The position numbers and the translations under genes are program-made. Source: Alphaproteobacteria bacterium (GTDB lineage: Bacteria > Pseudomonadota > Alphaproteobacteria > Rhizobiales > Xanthobacteraceae). From it: 64,000 nucleotides of DNA. Positions 53,977 through 63,279 of the stretch are shown here, one piece after another. The stretch is from the NCBI GenBank assembly GCA_005884765.1, contig VAZV01000145.1:1-64000 (forward strand), written 5' to 3'. The notes under the pieces were generated by a model, which saw only the letters and a program-made list of their open reading frames with translations, was not told the origin of the DNA and did not search any database. Position 1 is the first letter of the stretch. Each line of letters opens with the position of its first letter.

Positions 53977-54624
53977 ATGAGGAACGTCTCCACAGAAGAA
54001 GCTGTCGCCATGATCCCCAACGGCGCGAAGCTGATGGTCGGTGGTTTCATGGGTGTCGGCACGCCGGAGCGGCTGATTGACGAGCTCGTCCGGCAGCACA
54101 AGTCCGAACTTTTGCTCGTTTGCAACGACGCAGCGGTGCCAGGCAAGGGAGTCGGTAAGCTGATTGACGCAGCGCTCGTGTCGACACTGACCACTAGCCA
54201 TATCGGTCTGAACCCGAAGGTGCAGGCGCAGATGATGGCGAACAAGATCGCGGTCGATCTGGTGCCCCAGGGCACGCTGGTCGAGCGCATCCGCGCCGGC
54301 GGTTGCGGACTAGGCGGCGTGCTCACCCCGACCGGCGTCGGAACGATCGTTGAGGGGGACAAGCGTCAGATCGCGATCGGCGGCAAGACCTTCCTGGTCG
54401 AGACGGCGCTTCGCTCGGATTTCGCCCTGATCCATACATTCCTGGCCGACTATCTCGGCAACCTCGCTTACGCGCTCACCGCGCGCAATTTCAATCCCGT
54501 GATGGCGATGGCCGCCGACACCGTCATTGTCACGGCAGAGCACATCGTTCCGGTCGGCGTGATCGCTCCGGATCACGTCATGACCCCAGCGCCTCTTGTC
54601 GACTATCTCGTCGCGAACGGGTGA
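53977..54624 (+). CDS. Acyl/acetate CoA-transferase, subunit A
   Basis: The alpha subunit of a family I CoA-transferase of the acetoacetate/acetate or succinyl-CoA:3-ketoacid type. Motifs are MIPNGAKLMVGGFMGVGTPE, RLIDELVRQHKSELLLVCND, the glycine-rich ERIRAGGCGLGGVLTPTGVG and ETALRSDFALIHTFLADY. The start MRNVSTEEAVAM is favoured by GGAG eight bases upstream; an ATG six codons earlier is possible. Subunit B follows after 4 bases. Together they move CoA between short-chain acyl donors and acetate or ketoacids; the precise substrate cannot be read from sequence. Confidence 0.92.
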   Translation: MRNVSTEEAVAMIPNGAKLMVGGFMGVGTPERLIDELVRQHKSELLLVCNDAAVPGKGVGKLIDAALVSTLTTSHIGLNPKVQAQMMANKIAVDLVPQGTLVERIRAGGCGLGGVLTPTGVGTIVEGDKRQIAIGGKTFLVETALRSDFALIHTFLADYLGNLAYALTARNFNPVMAMAADTVIVTAEHIVPVGVIAPDHVMTPAPLVDYLVANG

Positions 54625-54628
54625 AAAC

Positions 54629-55279
54629 ATGGACGCACAAACGCTGATCGCCCGACGGGTCGCGCTTGAACTGCGCTCAGGAAATCTCGTCAATCTCGGC
54701 ATCGGTATTCCGACTCTCGTCGCAAACTACCTTCCGCCGGGACTGAACGTCTTCTTCCAGTCGGAGAACGGGCTGATCGGCACGGGGCCGATCCCCGAGC
54801 AGGGCATGGCCCATCCTCTGCTGACCGATGCCGGGGGACGCCCGATCAGCGCGCTACCCGGCGCATCGACCTTTGACAGCGCGATGTCGTTCGGGTTGAT
54901 CCGTGGCGGGCACGTCGATGTCACCGTGCTAGGCGGCCTGCAGGTCGACGCCGAAGGTCATCTCGCCAACTGGATGATCCCCGGCAAGATGGTGCCGGGC
55001 ATGGGCGGCGCGATGGATTTGGTGACGGGAGCCAAGCGCGTGATCGTCGCTATGCAACACGCGGCCAAGGGAAAGTCGAAGATCGTCCAGAAGTGCAACC
55101 TTCCTCTTACGTCCTCGCGGTCGGTCGATCTTGTGGTCACCGATCTCGCCGTAATTGGCTTCCCTGACGGGCGGATCACGCTGCTCGAGACGGCACCAGG
55201 CATCAGCGTGGCTGAGGTTGTGGCGGTTACCGAGGCAGATCTCCTGATCCCGGACACCGTTCCACAAATGAGATTCTAG
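54629..55279 (+). CDS. Acyl/acetate CoA-transferase, subunit B
   Basis: The beta subunit, with the catalytic glutamate in FQSENGLIGTGPIP and the glycine-rich NLGIGIPTLVANYLPPGLNV near the start. Other family motifs are GASTFDSAMSFGLIRGGHVD and VLGGLQVDAEGHLANWMIPG. The gene begins four bases after subunit A. The carboxy end (GISVAEVVAVTEADLLIPD) is normal. A gap of 31 bases separates it from the MaoC-type hydratase gene. Confidence 0.92.
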   Translation: MDAQTLIARRVALELRSGNLVNLGIGIPTLVANYLPPGLNVFFQSENGLIGTGPIPEQGMAHPLLTDAGGRPISALPGASTFDSAMSFGLIRGGHVDVTVLGGLQVDAEGHLANWMIPGKMVPGMGGAMDLVTGAKRVIVAMQHAAKGKSKIVQKCNLPLTSSRSVDLVVTDLAVIGFPDGRITLLETAPGISVAEVVAVTEADLLIPDTVPQMRF

Positions 55280-55310
55280 GAATAGCTGCAGAGCGAACGC
55301 GGCACACAGC

Positions 55311-55769
55311 ATGAGAATATTCGATGGTTTCGACGAGATCAGGTCCGCCGTCGGCCAGGAAATCGGCGCGAGCGAGTGGGTCGAGATTACCCAGGATCGC
55401 ATCAATATGTTCGCGGAAGCAACCTGCGACGAGCAGTGGATCCATGTCAATCAAGCGAGAGCGGAAAAAGAGCTTCCGGGTGGCAGGACCATCGCACACG
55501 GGCTCCTCTCCCTCAGCCTCGCGCCGATGTTCGTTCGCTCCGTGATGGGCCTCAAGGGCCTGAAGAATACGCTCAACTATGGCGCCGACCGGATCCGCTA
55601 CCTCGCACCGGTTCCGGCAGGTTCACGAATAAGAGGCCGCACCATGATCGCGGCGGCCGAGGAGGTTCCGCCCAATGGGTTGCGTGTGAACTACCGCATG
55701 GTGATCGAGATCGAGGGAGGGCAACGACCAGCTTGCGTCGCCGAGCTGATCGCCCTGCACTATCGCTGA
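55311..55769 (+). CDS. MaoC-like (R)-specific enoyl-CoA hydratase
   Basis: A 152-residue single hot-dog-fold hydratase. The catalytic motif is FAEATCDEQWIHVNQARAEK (Asp and His of the MaoC site), then GGRTIAHGLLSLSLAPMFVR and RYLAPVPAGSRIRGR. Such enzymes make (R)-3-hydroxyacyl-CoA, the precursor of polyhydroxyalkanoates, or the reverse. It is the third gene of the CoA-transferase operon and is convergent with fabI, whose stop lies 27 bases beyond. Confidence 0.9.
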   Translation: MRIFDGFDEIRSAVGQEIGASEWVEITQDRINMFAEATCDEQWIHVNQARAEKELPGGRTIAHGLLSLSLAPMFVRSVMGLKGLKNTLNYGADRIRYLAPVPAGSRIRGRTMIAAAEEVPPNGLRVNYRMVIEIEGGQRPACVAELIALHYR

Positions 55770-55796
55770 GCTTCTCTTGTCGACTCGCAAGCAACC

Positions 55797-56588
55797 TCAA
55801 TCAATAATATGGTACCCACCGTCGATGTACGTGACATCGCCGGTAATGAGCTTTGCACCATCGAGCGCGAGAAATGCGGTCGCGGCACCGACGTCATCGA
55901 TGCTGACCAGGCTTCGAGCCGGCGCCTTGCTCTGCGCCTTGTCCAAGAGTTCATCGAACTCCGGAATGCCTGACGCGGCGCGCGTCGCCAATGGGCCGGG
56001 CGAGATCGCATGGACGCGAATGCCCTTGGGACCGACCTCCGCGGCGATATAACGGACCGCAGCTTCGAGCGCGGCCTTTGCAACCCCCATCACATTATAG
56101 TTCTCCACGACCATCTGGCTGCCGTAATAGGTCATCGTGAACAGGGTGCCGCCATTCTTCATCAACGGCTCTGCGAGATGCGCCATGCGCATGAATGACC
56201 AGCAGGACACATCCATGGTCTTGAGAAAGCCGTCGCGCCCGACGTCAATGACTCGCCCGTGCAACGCCTCCTTCGGCGAGAAGGCGATCGAGTGCAGCAG
56301 GAAATCCAGTTTGCCCCATTCCTTCTCGATCCGTTCGAAGACCTGCTCGGTCTGACCTTCCACGGTCACATCGAGCGGCATGAAGATCGGCGCTTCAAGC
56401 GCCTGGGCAAGCGGCTCGACAAACCTCTTTGCCCGATCGTTCAGATATGTCACCGCGAGGTCCGCGCCCAACGCCCGAAACGCCTTGGCGCATCCCCAAG
56501 CGATCGACTGATCGTTGGCAATGCCCACGATCAGTCCCTTCTTGCCCTTCAGGGCGACCTTCGTCTCGGGGAACACTGGAATATTCAT
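55797..56588 (-). CDS. fabI: Enoyl-ACP reductase (FabI type)
   Basis: The NADH-dependent enoyl-acyl-carrier-protein reductase of fatty-acid synthesis. Motifs are [20 protein letters not shown] (nucleotide site), [35 protein letters not shown] with the catalytic Tyr and Lys six residues apart, [19 protein letters not shown] and [12 protein letters not shown]. The 263-residue length is right. The ATG overlaps the ackA stop by four bases, so it is translated with ackA. This copy is not in a fab operon; FabI, Pta and AckA genes linked to DUF3141 form an unusual module that may replace or supplement the housekeeping enzyme. Confidence 0.93.
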   Translation of the reverse strand: MNIPVFPETKVALKGKKGLIVGIANDQSIAWGCAKAFRALGADLAVTYLNDRAKRFVEPLAQALEAPIFMPLDVTVEGQTEQVFERIEKEWGKLDFLLHSIAFSPKEALHGRVIDVGRDGFLKTMDVSCWSFMRMAHLAEPLMKNGGTLFTMTYYGSQMVVENYNVMGVAKAALEAAVRYIAAEVGPKGIRVHAISPGPLATRAASGIPEFDELLDKAQSKAPARSLVSIDDVGAATAFLALDGAKLITGDVTYIDGGYHIID

Positions 56589-57796
56589 GACGCGATCTCA
56601 CGTTTGGCATTTGAGTTCGTGGCCCAGAGGACCGACAGCGTGTGCTCGGCAATCATCCGTTCCTCGTCCGTGGGAATGACGTAGACGGGAACGCGGCTGC
56701 CTCTCTGCGATATCTTCAGCGCGTGTTTGGCGTTTTCAGTAGGATCGAGAGAGACACCTAGCCATGCGAGCTTCTCGGCTACGCAGGCACGGATAGCGTT
56801 GGAGTTCTCCCCGATCCCTGCCGTGAAAACGAACGCATCGATACCCTGTAGTGCGGCCGCGAGCATTCCGGCTGAAAGCCCAACTCTGTAAGCGAAATAG
56901 TCGATGGCAAAGCTGGCACGCGGATCGCGGCTCTCCAGCAGCTCGCGCATGTCATTGCTTACGCCGGACAATCCTTTCAATCCGCAATCGCGATAAAGAA
57001 AGTCCTGCACTTTTCCGGCATCCATCCTCTTTTCCGACATCAAATAGAGCACCACGCCGGGATCGATCTGGCCCGGTCGCGTTCCCATGGGCAAGCCATC
57101 CAGCGCGGTAAAGCCCATGGTGCTTTCAACGCTGCGGCCACCCTTCAAGGCGCACATCGAGGCGCCGCTTCCGAGATGCGCAACGATCACGCGCCCCGCG
57201 GTGATTTCGGGCGCGACCTTCGGCAATGTTCTCGCGATGTATTCGTACGAGAGACCATGGAAACCGTAACGCCTGACTCCCTCTTCGTAGAGCTGATAGG
57301 GGATGGCGTACTGGTCCGCGACCCCGTCATGGCCGCGATGAAAAGCAGTGTCGAAGCAGGCGACCTGCGGAAGCGTCGGGAAGTTCGCAAGGAGGGATTT
57401 GATCGGCGCGAGATTGTGGGGCTGATGAAGCGGTGCCAGCGCAATGTATCGCTCGAGGCGCGCGACCAGCCCATGATCGACCGGAATGGGCCGGTCATAG
57501 TCGGGACCACCATGAACCACACGATGTCCGACCGCCATCGGTGTGATGCGGAGTTCGTCACGAAGCCAGGAACCCGCCACCATCAATGCGGCCGAAACAT
57601 CCGCAACCGCCTCGATCGGATAGGCGCGATCGGCTAGCGCGTCACCCTTCGCCCCGGTCGCGCGGAGCCGCGGCCGGCTTCCAATCCCGTCCATCTGCCC
57701 CTTGAGCTGCCGCTGGAGCCCGCCGTCTCCATCGACCGCAAAGACCTGAAACTTCACGCTCGACGAACCTGCATTGACGACAAGGATCGTATCCAT
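56585..57796 (-). CDS. ackA: Acetate kinase (acetate/propionate kinase family)
   Basis: The kinase that makes ATP from acetyl-phosphate. The start [20 protein letters not shown] is followed by [63 protein letters not shown] and the end [20 protein letters not shown]. All conserved active-site segments are present. The upstream in-frame codons to 57865 lie inside the pta gene and are unlikely to be used. Pta and DUF3141 precede it on the same strand, fabI follows. Confidence 0.95.
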   Translation of the reverse strand: MDTILVVNAGSSSVKFQVFAVDGDGGLQRQLKGQMDGIGSRPRLRATGAKGDALADRAYPIEAVADVSAALMVAGSWLRDELRITPMAVGHRVVHGGPDYDRPIPVDHGLVARLERYIALAPLHQPHNLAPIKSLLANFPTLPQVACFDTAFHRGHDGVADQYAIPYQLYEEGVRRYGFHGLSYEYIARTLPKVAPEITAGRVIVAHLGSGASMCALKGGRSVESTMGFTALDGLPMGTRPGQIDPGVVLYLMSEKRMDAGKVQDFLYRDCGLKGLSGVSNDMRELLESRDPRASFAIDYFAYRVGLSAGMLAAALQGIDAFVFTAGIGENSNAIRACVAEKLAWLGVSLDPTENAKHALKISQRGSRVPVYVIPTDEERMIAEHTLSVLWATNSNAKREIAS

Positions 57797-57801
57797 GGCA
57801 A

Positions 57802-58764
57802 TCACGCGGCAGCGCTGATGGCCCGGCGGCGACGCGCGTCTGCATAGAGCGTCGCTACCGCGCACGAAGCCATGCGGGCTCTTGGCGTGTCCGCACGGGA
57901 GGTCAGCACGATCGGAACACGGGCGCCAAGAACGATCCCGGCCCCGTCGGCTTTTGCGAAATAGGCCAAATTCTTGGCCAGCATGTTGCCGGATTCAAGG
58001 TCGGGCACCACGAGGATCTGGGCACGTCCCGCGACTTCCGACTTGATGCCCTTAATCCTCGCTGCTTCGGTGTCGACCGCATTGTCGAACGCCAGCGGCC
58101 CATCGAGCAGGCCGCCGGTGATCTGCCCGCGATCGGCCATCTTGCAAAGCGCCGCAGCCTCGACGGTGGACGGGATCTTGGAGGTGACGGTCTCCACCGC
58201 TGACAAAATGGCCACTCTGGGAAGCGTGCCGAAGCCGGTATGAGTGAACAAATCGATGGCGTTTTGAATGATGTCGCGCTTGCAATCGAGATCCGGGAAA
58301 ATGTTGATGGCGGCGTCGGTGATGAAGACGGTCTCGGCATAGGTCGGCACATCCATTACGAACACATGGCTGATGCGCCGGTCAGTCCGAAGGCCCGTTG
58401 CTTTCGCCGTCACGCTGCGCATCAGTTCGTCGGTATGCAGGCTGCCCTTCATCAATATTTCGCCCTTGGCCGCGTGGATGAGCTCGACCCCCTTCGCGGC
58501 GGCCTCTTCGCTATGCTCGGCATCGACGACCTCGTAGCCCGAGATATTGATGTTATGCTTGGCGGCGACGCTTGCGATCTTCGACGCGGGACCGACGAGG
58601 ATCGGTTTGATGATTCCCGCTTCCGCCGCGTCGGCTGTGCCTCGTAGCGAGGTCTCGTCGCAGGGATGCACCACGATCGTCGTGACCGCCGGGACAGCCT
58701 TTGCTGCCGCAATCAGCCGGTCGTATTTTGAAGGCCGTGCTTCACCTGCCGCTTGTGTGCTCAT
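57802..58764 (-). CDS. pta: Phosphate acetyl/butyryltransferase, single-domain
   Basis: A 320-residue phosphotransacetylase of the short type (Pta/Ptb family, comparable to the carboxy part of bifunctional enoyl-CoA hydratase/phosphate acetyltransferases). Motifs are [59 protein letters not shown] and [13 protein letters not shown], then [13 protein letters not shown] and [20 protein letters not shown]. It converts acyl-CoA to acyl-phosphate. The ackA start is five bases beyond its stop. Substrate could be acetyl or butyryl; acetyl is favoured because ackA follows. Confidence 0.9.
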   Translation of the reverse strand: MSTQAAGEARPSKYDRLIAAAKAVPAVTTIVVHPCDETSLRGTADAAEAGIIKPILVGPASKIASVAAKHNINISGYEVVDAEHSEEAAAKGVELIHAAKGEILMKGSLHTDELMRSVTAKATGLRTDRRISHVFVMDVPTYAETVFITDAAINIFPDLDCKRDIIQNAIDLFTHTGFGTLPRVAILSAVETVTSKIPSTVEAAALCKMADRGQITGGLLDGPLAFDNAVDTEAARIKGIKSEVAGRAQILVVPDLESGNMLAKNLAYFAKADGAGIVLGARVPIVLTSRADTPRARMASCAVATLYADARRRRAISAAA

Positions 58765-58778
58765 TGCCTGGCTCCCGG

Positions 58779-61001
58779 TTAAGAGGCCTTCGCCTGCGGA
58801 TCGAAAGGGCCTGTATTCGCCTGCGAGGTGGAATCTTCGGTCACTCCAAACAGCTCGGTCACGCGGCGCAGCCGCTTTGCGACTTCGCCGGAAATTTCGG
58901 CACTTGCGGAAAGCACATCGCGGATCACGGCGAGGCCGGAACGGCGCGCCTCTGCATCCCGCGGCAGCATTTTCGGAATAGCCGTCAGGCTTGCTTCCTG
59001 GTCGAGCAGCAGCATGAAGAACTGCTCGCGCACCATGGATTTGAACTCAGCCAGCGTTAGCCGCGGTCCTTTGTCATTCGTCCGTGCTCGACGTAACGCT
59101 TCGAGGCTACGCTCATCGACCATACCGCGCGGGGCGCCGACATAGAGTAGACCGCGGATAACGCACTCCCTCAAGCCGCCGCTCGGAATCCGCGATTTTA
59201 GTTCCGCGATGCGTGCGTCGAGACGCCTACGATGTTCCTGCGACATCTCTGGCGTCGGCGACGGATCCGCCTCAGGATCGATCCCGACCGCGGCCTGCAG
59301 CGCAGGCGAGCCATAGACCGAGAGAAAGATTTTTTCGCTGAGCGCTTCTTGCGCGTCGCGCCACTGATCGAGCGCGCCGACAATACTTTTCGAAACGGTC
59401 TCCTGAAACGCGAGGAACGCATTGTCGGATGTTGCTGGCTTGCGGTGCTCACGGATTTTTTCCGCGGTCGTCTCGATCGCCTTTGTCAGCGGATTTTGGC
59501 CCGCGAGCGCCTCATATTGCACGCGGAGCGGATGCCACTGACGGGCCAATTCCGCCATCTGCGGCGTCGCCATGGTCTTGATCCAGGGCTGCACAAACTT
59601 GCGATAGTTGGCAAGATTGATCTCCGACACGCGGGCGGCGGTCGCAAAGCGCCGCTCATCTTCGAGGCTGTTGCCGCCCATCGCTCGGATGTCGTCGAGC
59701 GAGCGCTGCTCGCAGCGCATGATCCATTGTCCGGACGCCATATCCGGATTGGCCGTATCGGCGGATTTGGCCTCAAACGTCGCTTCATAGAGTCCGGGTG
59801 GCAGCACATCGATCAGATCGATGTTGCTTGAAAACTCGCTGTGCTCCTTCTTCGCAACACCGCCCGAAACGAAGATTCCCAGATGGCCGACTGTCTCATG
59901 CACCGTATAGACGATCGTCTGCCCGTATGCCCTGATCTCGTCGACATCATGGTAGAGATCAAGGATCCAGCCAAGCGCCTGCTGCGGCGGCGTGATGTTG
60001 TCGCCCTTTGAGCAGAATACGACGATCGGTGAGCGGATGCTGCGTAGATCGACGACTTGGCCGTCGGAAGTCTTGATACAGCCCGTCGCGAGACGGTTGC
60101 CGACAAAGAGCTCATCGACGATGAACTGGATTTCTTCGGCATTCAGGTTGACGTGTCCGCCCCACCATTTTTCGAATTCGAGATAGCGCTCCGCTTCGGT
60201 ATCGACCCTCGAGTACACGTTGTATTGCTTGGTCCAGAGTGTGTTCGAGGGATTCATGTTCTCGAAGTTCTGAACCAGCCAGGCTCCGTCAAACTTGCCG
60301 GCGCCGAGATCGCTGGTGAGTGCAGTCAGCCAGCTCCCTCCCAGGAGGCCACCGGAATAGCGCATCGGATTCTTGCCATGGACGCCGGCCCAGTAGGATA
60401 GCGGGGCGCCCGCAACGATGATCGGGCCGAACAGCTCTGGCCGCAGCGAAGCCAGAATCATCACCGCCCAGCCGGCCTGGCAGTTGCCGATCACGCACGG
60501 CTTGCCATCGGCCTCGGGATGCAATGCAATCACTTTCTCGAGGAACACCCCCTCGGCGCGGGCAATGTCCCCGATCGTCTGTCCTGGCATGGGTTCCGGC
60601 ATGAATCCGACGAAATAGCAGGGATGGCCCGCCTTCATCGCCACGCCGATCTCGCTGTCGGCCTTGAATCCCCCGATACCGGGGCCATGCCCAGCGCGCG
60701 GATCGACGACGACGAAGGGACGCCGTTTCAGATCGATCTCGACTCCCTTTGGCGGCGTTATTCTCACCAGACCGTAATTGACGGGCCGCTCGAGAGTTCT
60801 GCCGTCAACGACCAGCTCCACACTGTAGTCGAGGACATGCGGCACGGTTTCGGCCAAATGTTCGCGGTATTGCTCGCCGCGCCGGCGCATCACATCCAGG
60901 AACAGCACACTGCGCTGTCCCGCATCGACCATGTATTCCATGGCGGAGGCAAAGAACGAGGGCGGAGCACCGTCCGGGATTTTTGGCAGTTCCATTGACA
61001 T
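58779..61001 (-). CDS. DUF3141 alpha/beta-hydrolase, PhaC-like
   Basis: A 740-residue protein of the DUF3141 family. An alpha/beta-hydrolase core is visible: GVEIDLKRRPFVVVDPRAGH, then the nucleophile elbow IGNCQAGWAVM with a cysteine (Gly-x-Cys-x-Ala-Gly), the aspartate in VVFCSKGDNITPPQQAL and the histidine in YTVHETVGHLGIFVSGG. This Cys-Asp-His set is like PHA synthases. The long carboxy half is helical and Arg-rich, of unknown use. It begins the pta-ackA-fabI operon, with the box at 61064 about 70 bases upstream. Suggested role, inferred: acyl transfer or polymer formation in low-oxygen metabolism. Confidence 0.88.
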   Translation of the reverse strand: MSMELPKIPDGAPPSFFASAMEYMVDAGQRSVLFLDVMRRRGEQYREHLAETVPHVLDYSVELVVDGRTLERPVNYGLVRITPPKGVEIDLKRRPFVVVDPRAGHGPGIGGFKADSEIGVAMKAGHPCYFVGFMPEPMPGQTIGDIARAEGVFLEKVIALHPEADGKPCVIGNCQAGWAVMILASLRPELFGPIIVAGAPLSYWAGVHGKNPMRYSGGLLGGSWLTALTSDLGAGKFDGAWLVQNFENMNPSNTLWTKQYNVYSRVDTEAERYLEFEKWWGGHVNLNAEEIQFIVDELFVGNRLATGCIKTSDGQVVDLRSIRSPIVVFCSKGDNITPPQQALGWILDLYHDVDEIRAYGQTIVYTVHETVGHLGIFVSGGVAKKEHSEFSSNIDLIDVLPPGLYEATFEAKSADTANPDMASGQWIMRCEQRSLDDIRAMGGNSLEDERRFATAARVSEINLANYRKFVQPWIKTMATPQMAELARQWHPLRVQYEALAGQNPLTKAIETTAEKIREHRKPATSDNAFLAFQETVSKSIVGALDQWRDAQEALSEKIFLSVYGSPALQAAVGIDPEADPSPTPEMSQEHRRRLDARIAELKSRIPSGGLRECVIRGLLYVGAPRGMVDERSLEALRRARTNDKGPRLTLAEFKSMVREQFFMLLLDQEASLTAIPKMLPRDAEARRSGLAVIRDVLSASAEISGEVAKRLRRVTELFGVTEDSTSQANTGPFDPQAKAS

Positions 61002-61063
61002 GCTTGAAATCCCTTGCTGTCTGAATTTTGCAGCTCAGGTTGGCCCCCGCTGTGCGAGCCCCT

Positions 61064-61077
61064 TTGACATAGGTCAA
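61064..61077. promoter_or_regulatory. FixK/FNR-type box before the DUF3141 operon
   Basis: TTGAC-ATAG-GTCAA, symmetric but with C/G at the inner ends. It is centred about 70 bases before the DUF3141 start. Confidence 0.62.
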
Positions 61078-61153
61078 GGGAGACAAGCGGTCACAGGCGG
61101 GCGCACGCTTGCATGCAGACGGTATCTCGCTATTCGGAGACGTCGCAAAAACT

Positions 61154-62254
61154 TCATTCGGCCGGGACTTGCCCTGAGGGAGCATCGCCGGCCTGGTCGT
61201 CGCGGATCCAGGCCATCATCAATTCCCAGCCAACGGCCAGGACGATCGGACCGATGAACAGGCCGACGATTCCGTGTGCAAGAGTTCCCCCCAGTAATCC
61301 GACAAACAGGACAGGCATCGGCGTCGTCAAGCCGCGCGACATCAACAGCGGCTTCAGCACGTTATCCATCAAGCCGACCAGCACCAGATAGACAGTGATG
61401 AGAAGCGCCGGCGCGACATCCTGGGTCATCCAGATCCAGACAATACAAGGGACCAGAACGATGGCTGCCCCGACCTGCAGGATGGACAAGATCATCACCA
61501 CGAAGGCCAACAGGCCGGCGTTGGCGAAGCCCGCAAATTTCAGTCCGATTCCAAACAGGAAAGCTTGCACCAGCGCGATGCCGATCACGCCCTGGGAGAC
61601 CGAGCGTATGGTTTTTCCCGCCAGCGCGACGAAGTCTTCGCTCCGCTCCGGCAACAACCGCGCCATGATGGACTTGCTTGCCTCCACCAGCCGCGGCCCC
61701 GACGGAAGCAGAAAGCCCGCCAAAATCACCGCGACGACAAATTTAAGCGCGCCGAGGCCCATGCCTCCCACCATGGCAAGCGTGGAGAGAAGCAGCGGCT
61801 TCAGATGGGGCGCAAGCTGGGTGAGGACGGCTTCAAGATTGGTGGACGCCTGGTTCCATAGATCGTAAAGCCGCTCGCCGACGACCGGCCAATCCTTGAT
61901 GGCGGTGGGAGGCGAAGGCACCAGCGGCCGCTCTGAACCGAGTTGCTCGGAGATTGTTTGCAATCCCTCGACGAGGCCGACGCCAAGCCACGTCGCGGGA
62001 GCGATCACGATCGCGGCCGCCAATACTGTGACGATGCAGGCCGCGAGCGTCAGCCTCCGGCCGAGATGGCCGGACAGCCATGTGTGGACCGGATACAGCG
62101 CCACCGCGAGGACCACGCTCCAGGCCAGGATGCCTATGAAGGGACGAACAAGGACGAAGCACCAGAAGATGAGCGCGGCGAGCAAGCCAAGGCGAAAGGC
62201 GATCTGGATCACCTCCCCGCCCGACCGGTTCTGCCGAAATGCGCGCAATGGCAT
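61154..62254 (-). CDS. AI-2E family transporter (permease)
   Basis: A 366-residue integral membrane protein of the AI-2 exporter/PerM superfamily. Several transmembrane helices are visible, such as GLLAALIFWCFVLVRPFIGI, LAACIVTVLAAAIVIAPATW, LLAFVVMILSILQVGAAIVL and PMPVLFVGLLGGTLAHGIVG, ending GPIVLAVGWELMMAWIRDD. The family name does not prove autoinducer transport; members also export ions or other small molecules. The start is ATG 62254. The FixK-type box at 62313 is 65 bases upstream and shared with the divergent GNAT gene. Confidence 0.9.
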   Translation of the reverse strand: MPLRAFRQNRSGGEVIQIAFRLGLLAALIFWCFVLVRPFIGILAWSVVLAVALYPVHTWLSGHLGRRLTLAACIVTVLAAAIVIAPATWLGVGLVEGLQTISEQLGSERPLVPSPPTAIKDWPVVGERLYDLWNQASTNLEAVLTQLAPHLKPLLLSTLAMVGGMGLGALKFVVAVILAGFLLPSGPRLVEASKSIMARLLPERSEDFVALAGKTIRSVSQGVIGIALVQAFLFGIGLKFAGFANAGLLAFVVMILSILQVGAAIVLVPCIVWIWMTQDVAPALLITVYLVLVGLMDNVLKPLLMSRGLTTPMPVLFVGLLGGTLAHGIVGLFIGPIVLAVGWELMMAWIRDDQAGDAPSGQVPAE

Positions 62255-62312
62255 TGCCCACCATCCATCGGCGTTGACCGGCCAGCCTATCGATCCGTGT
62301 CAAACGTCAGGC

Positions 62313-62326
62313 TTGATCCAGATCAA
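62313..62326. promoter_or_regulatory. FixK/FNR-type box between AI-2E permease and GNAT genes
   Basis: Exact TTGAT-CCAG-ATCAA, 65 bases from the permease start and 76 bases from the GNAT start at 62396. Confidence 0.75.
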
Positions 62327-62395
62327 GCGCCCGCCGGCAACCGCGGTCCCTTAGTTCGTAAGAGGATGTCACCGGCCACGATATTTGCGAGAACG

Positions 62396-62920
62396 ATGAT
62401 GGCAAGCACAGCCGACTATTCCGCCGTCGAATGTCTCCGCGACGGCAGCACGATCGAAATCCGGGCGTTACGGCCAGACGACCAGGACGACATGCTCGCA
62501 GCGGTCAACCGAACCAGCCTCCAATCGCTGCAGCGCCGCTTCTTCGTCCCGAAGCGCGGCTTCTCGGACAAGGAGATCGCGTTTTTCATGAATATCGATT
62601 TCACCAGTCACGTTGCTCTGGTTGCGCAGATCGACGAAGAAGGCCGGCCGGTGATCGCAGGCGGAGGCCGTTATATCGTCACGCAGCCGGGCCAGGCTGA
62701 ACTCGCCTTTGTCGTGGTCGATGCCCATCAGGGCAAGGGAATTGCGAAGTCGCTCATGCGCCATCTGCTTGCGATCGCCCGCGACGCAGGGTTGAAGGAG
62801 TTGACCGCGGAAGTTCTCCCGGAGAATGCGGCGATGCTCAAGGTGTTCAGCGGTTTCGGCTTCCGTTCAAGAGCCGGCGGCGATCCGCAGGTCCGACACT
62901 TGGTGTTGCAACTTTCGTGA
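62396..62920 (+). CDS. GNAT-family N-acetyltransferase
   Basis: A 174-residue acyltransferase. The GNAT fold is seen in IEIRALRPDDQDDMLAAVN at the start, the acetyl-CoA loop in FVVVDAHQGKGIAKSLMRHL (the Gln-x-x-Gly-x-Ala core as QGKGIA), and LKELTAEVLPENAAMLKVFS at the end. The substrate is unknown; some members of this type acetylate proteins. The start used is ATG 62396 (MMASTADYS); a further ATG at 62366 is possible but its ribosome site touches the codon. The gene is divergent to the AI-2E permease. Confidence 0.85.
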   Translation: MMASTADYSAVECLRDGSTIEIRALRPDDQDDMLAAVNRTSLQSLQRRFFVPKRGFSDKEIAFFMNIDFTSHVALVAQIDEEGRPVIAGGGRYIVTQPGQAELAFVVVDAHQGKGIAKSLMRHLLAIARDAGLKELTAEVLPENAAMLKVFSGFGFRSRAGGDPQVRHLVLQLS

Positions 62921-63155
62921 ACGCGAGAGCGCGTTCGTTTGGATCCACAGCCTCGTTCAACGAAGCCCGAGCGGGGATCTGCGATAGCCGCTGCTCGGTG
63001 CCTCGTTTCGACCGTCAGAAGCGCCACCGCAAGAACGGTTCGAATACCAAGACGACGTCCCATGAAAGCTGCTTCGCGATAACCGGCACGAGCGAAGAAA
63101 GCCCGTTCGTTCTCCCCCTACCGGGCACACCGGGCCAAGACTTGCCGCGGCCTGC

Positions 63156-63169
63156 TTGAGATAGATCAA
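63156..63169. promoter_or_regulatory. FixK/FNR-type box before the SulP gene
   Basis: TTGAG-ATAG-ATCAA, one base off consensus, about 105-118 bases before the possible SulP starts. The greater distance makes its relevance less sure. Confidence 0.5.
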
Positions 63170-63279
63170 AGCTCCTCGGCGAGGTCAGCAAAATCCTGCC
63201 CTCGTACCCGCCTCCGGTCAATCGTCGACAACCGACGCCGCGCCGGCTGGGTGGCGTTCCATGTGAGATGAGGTGGACG

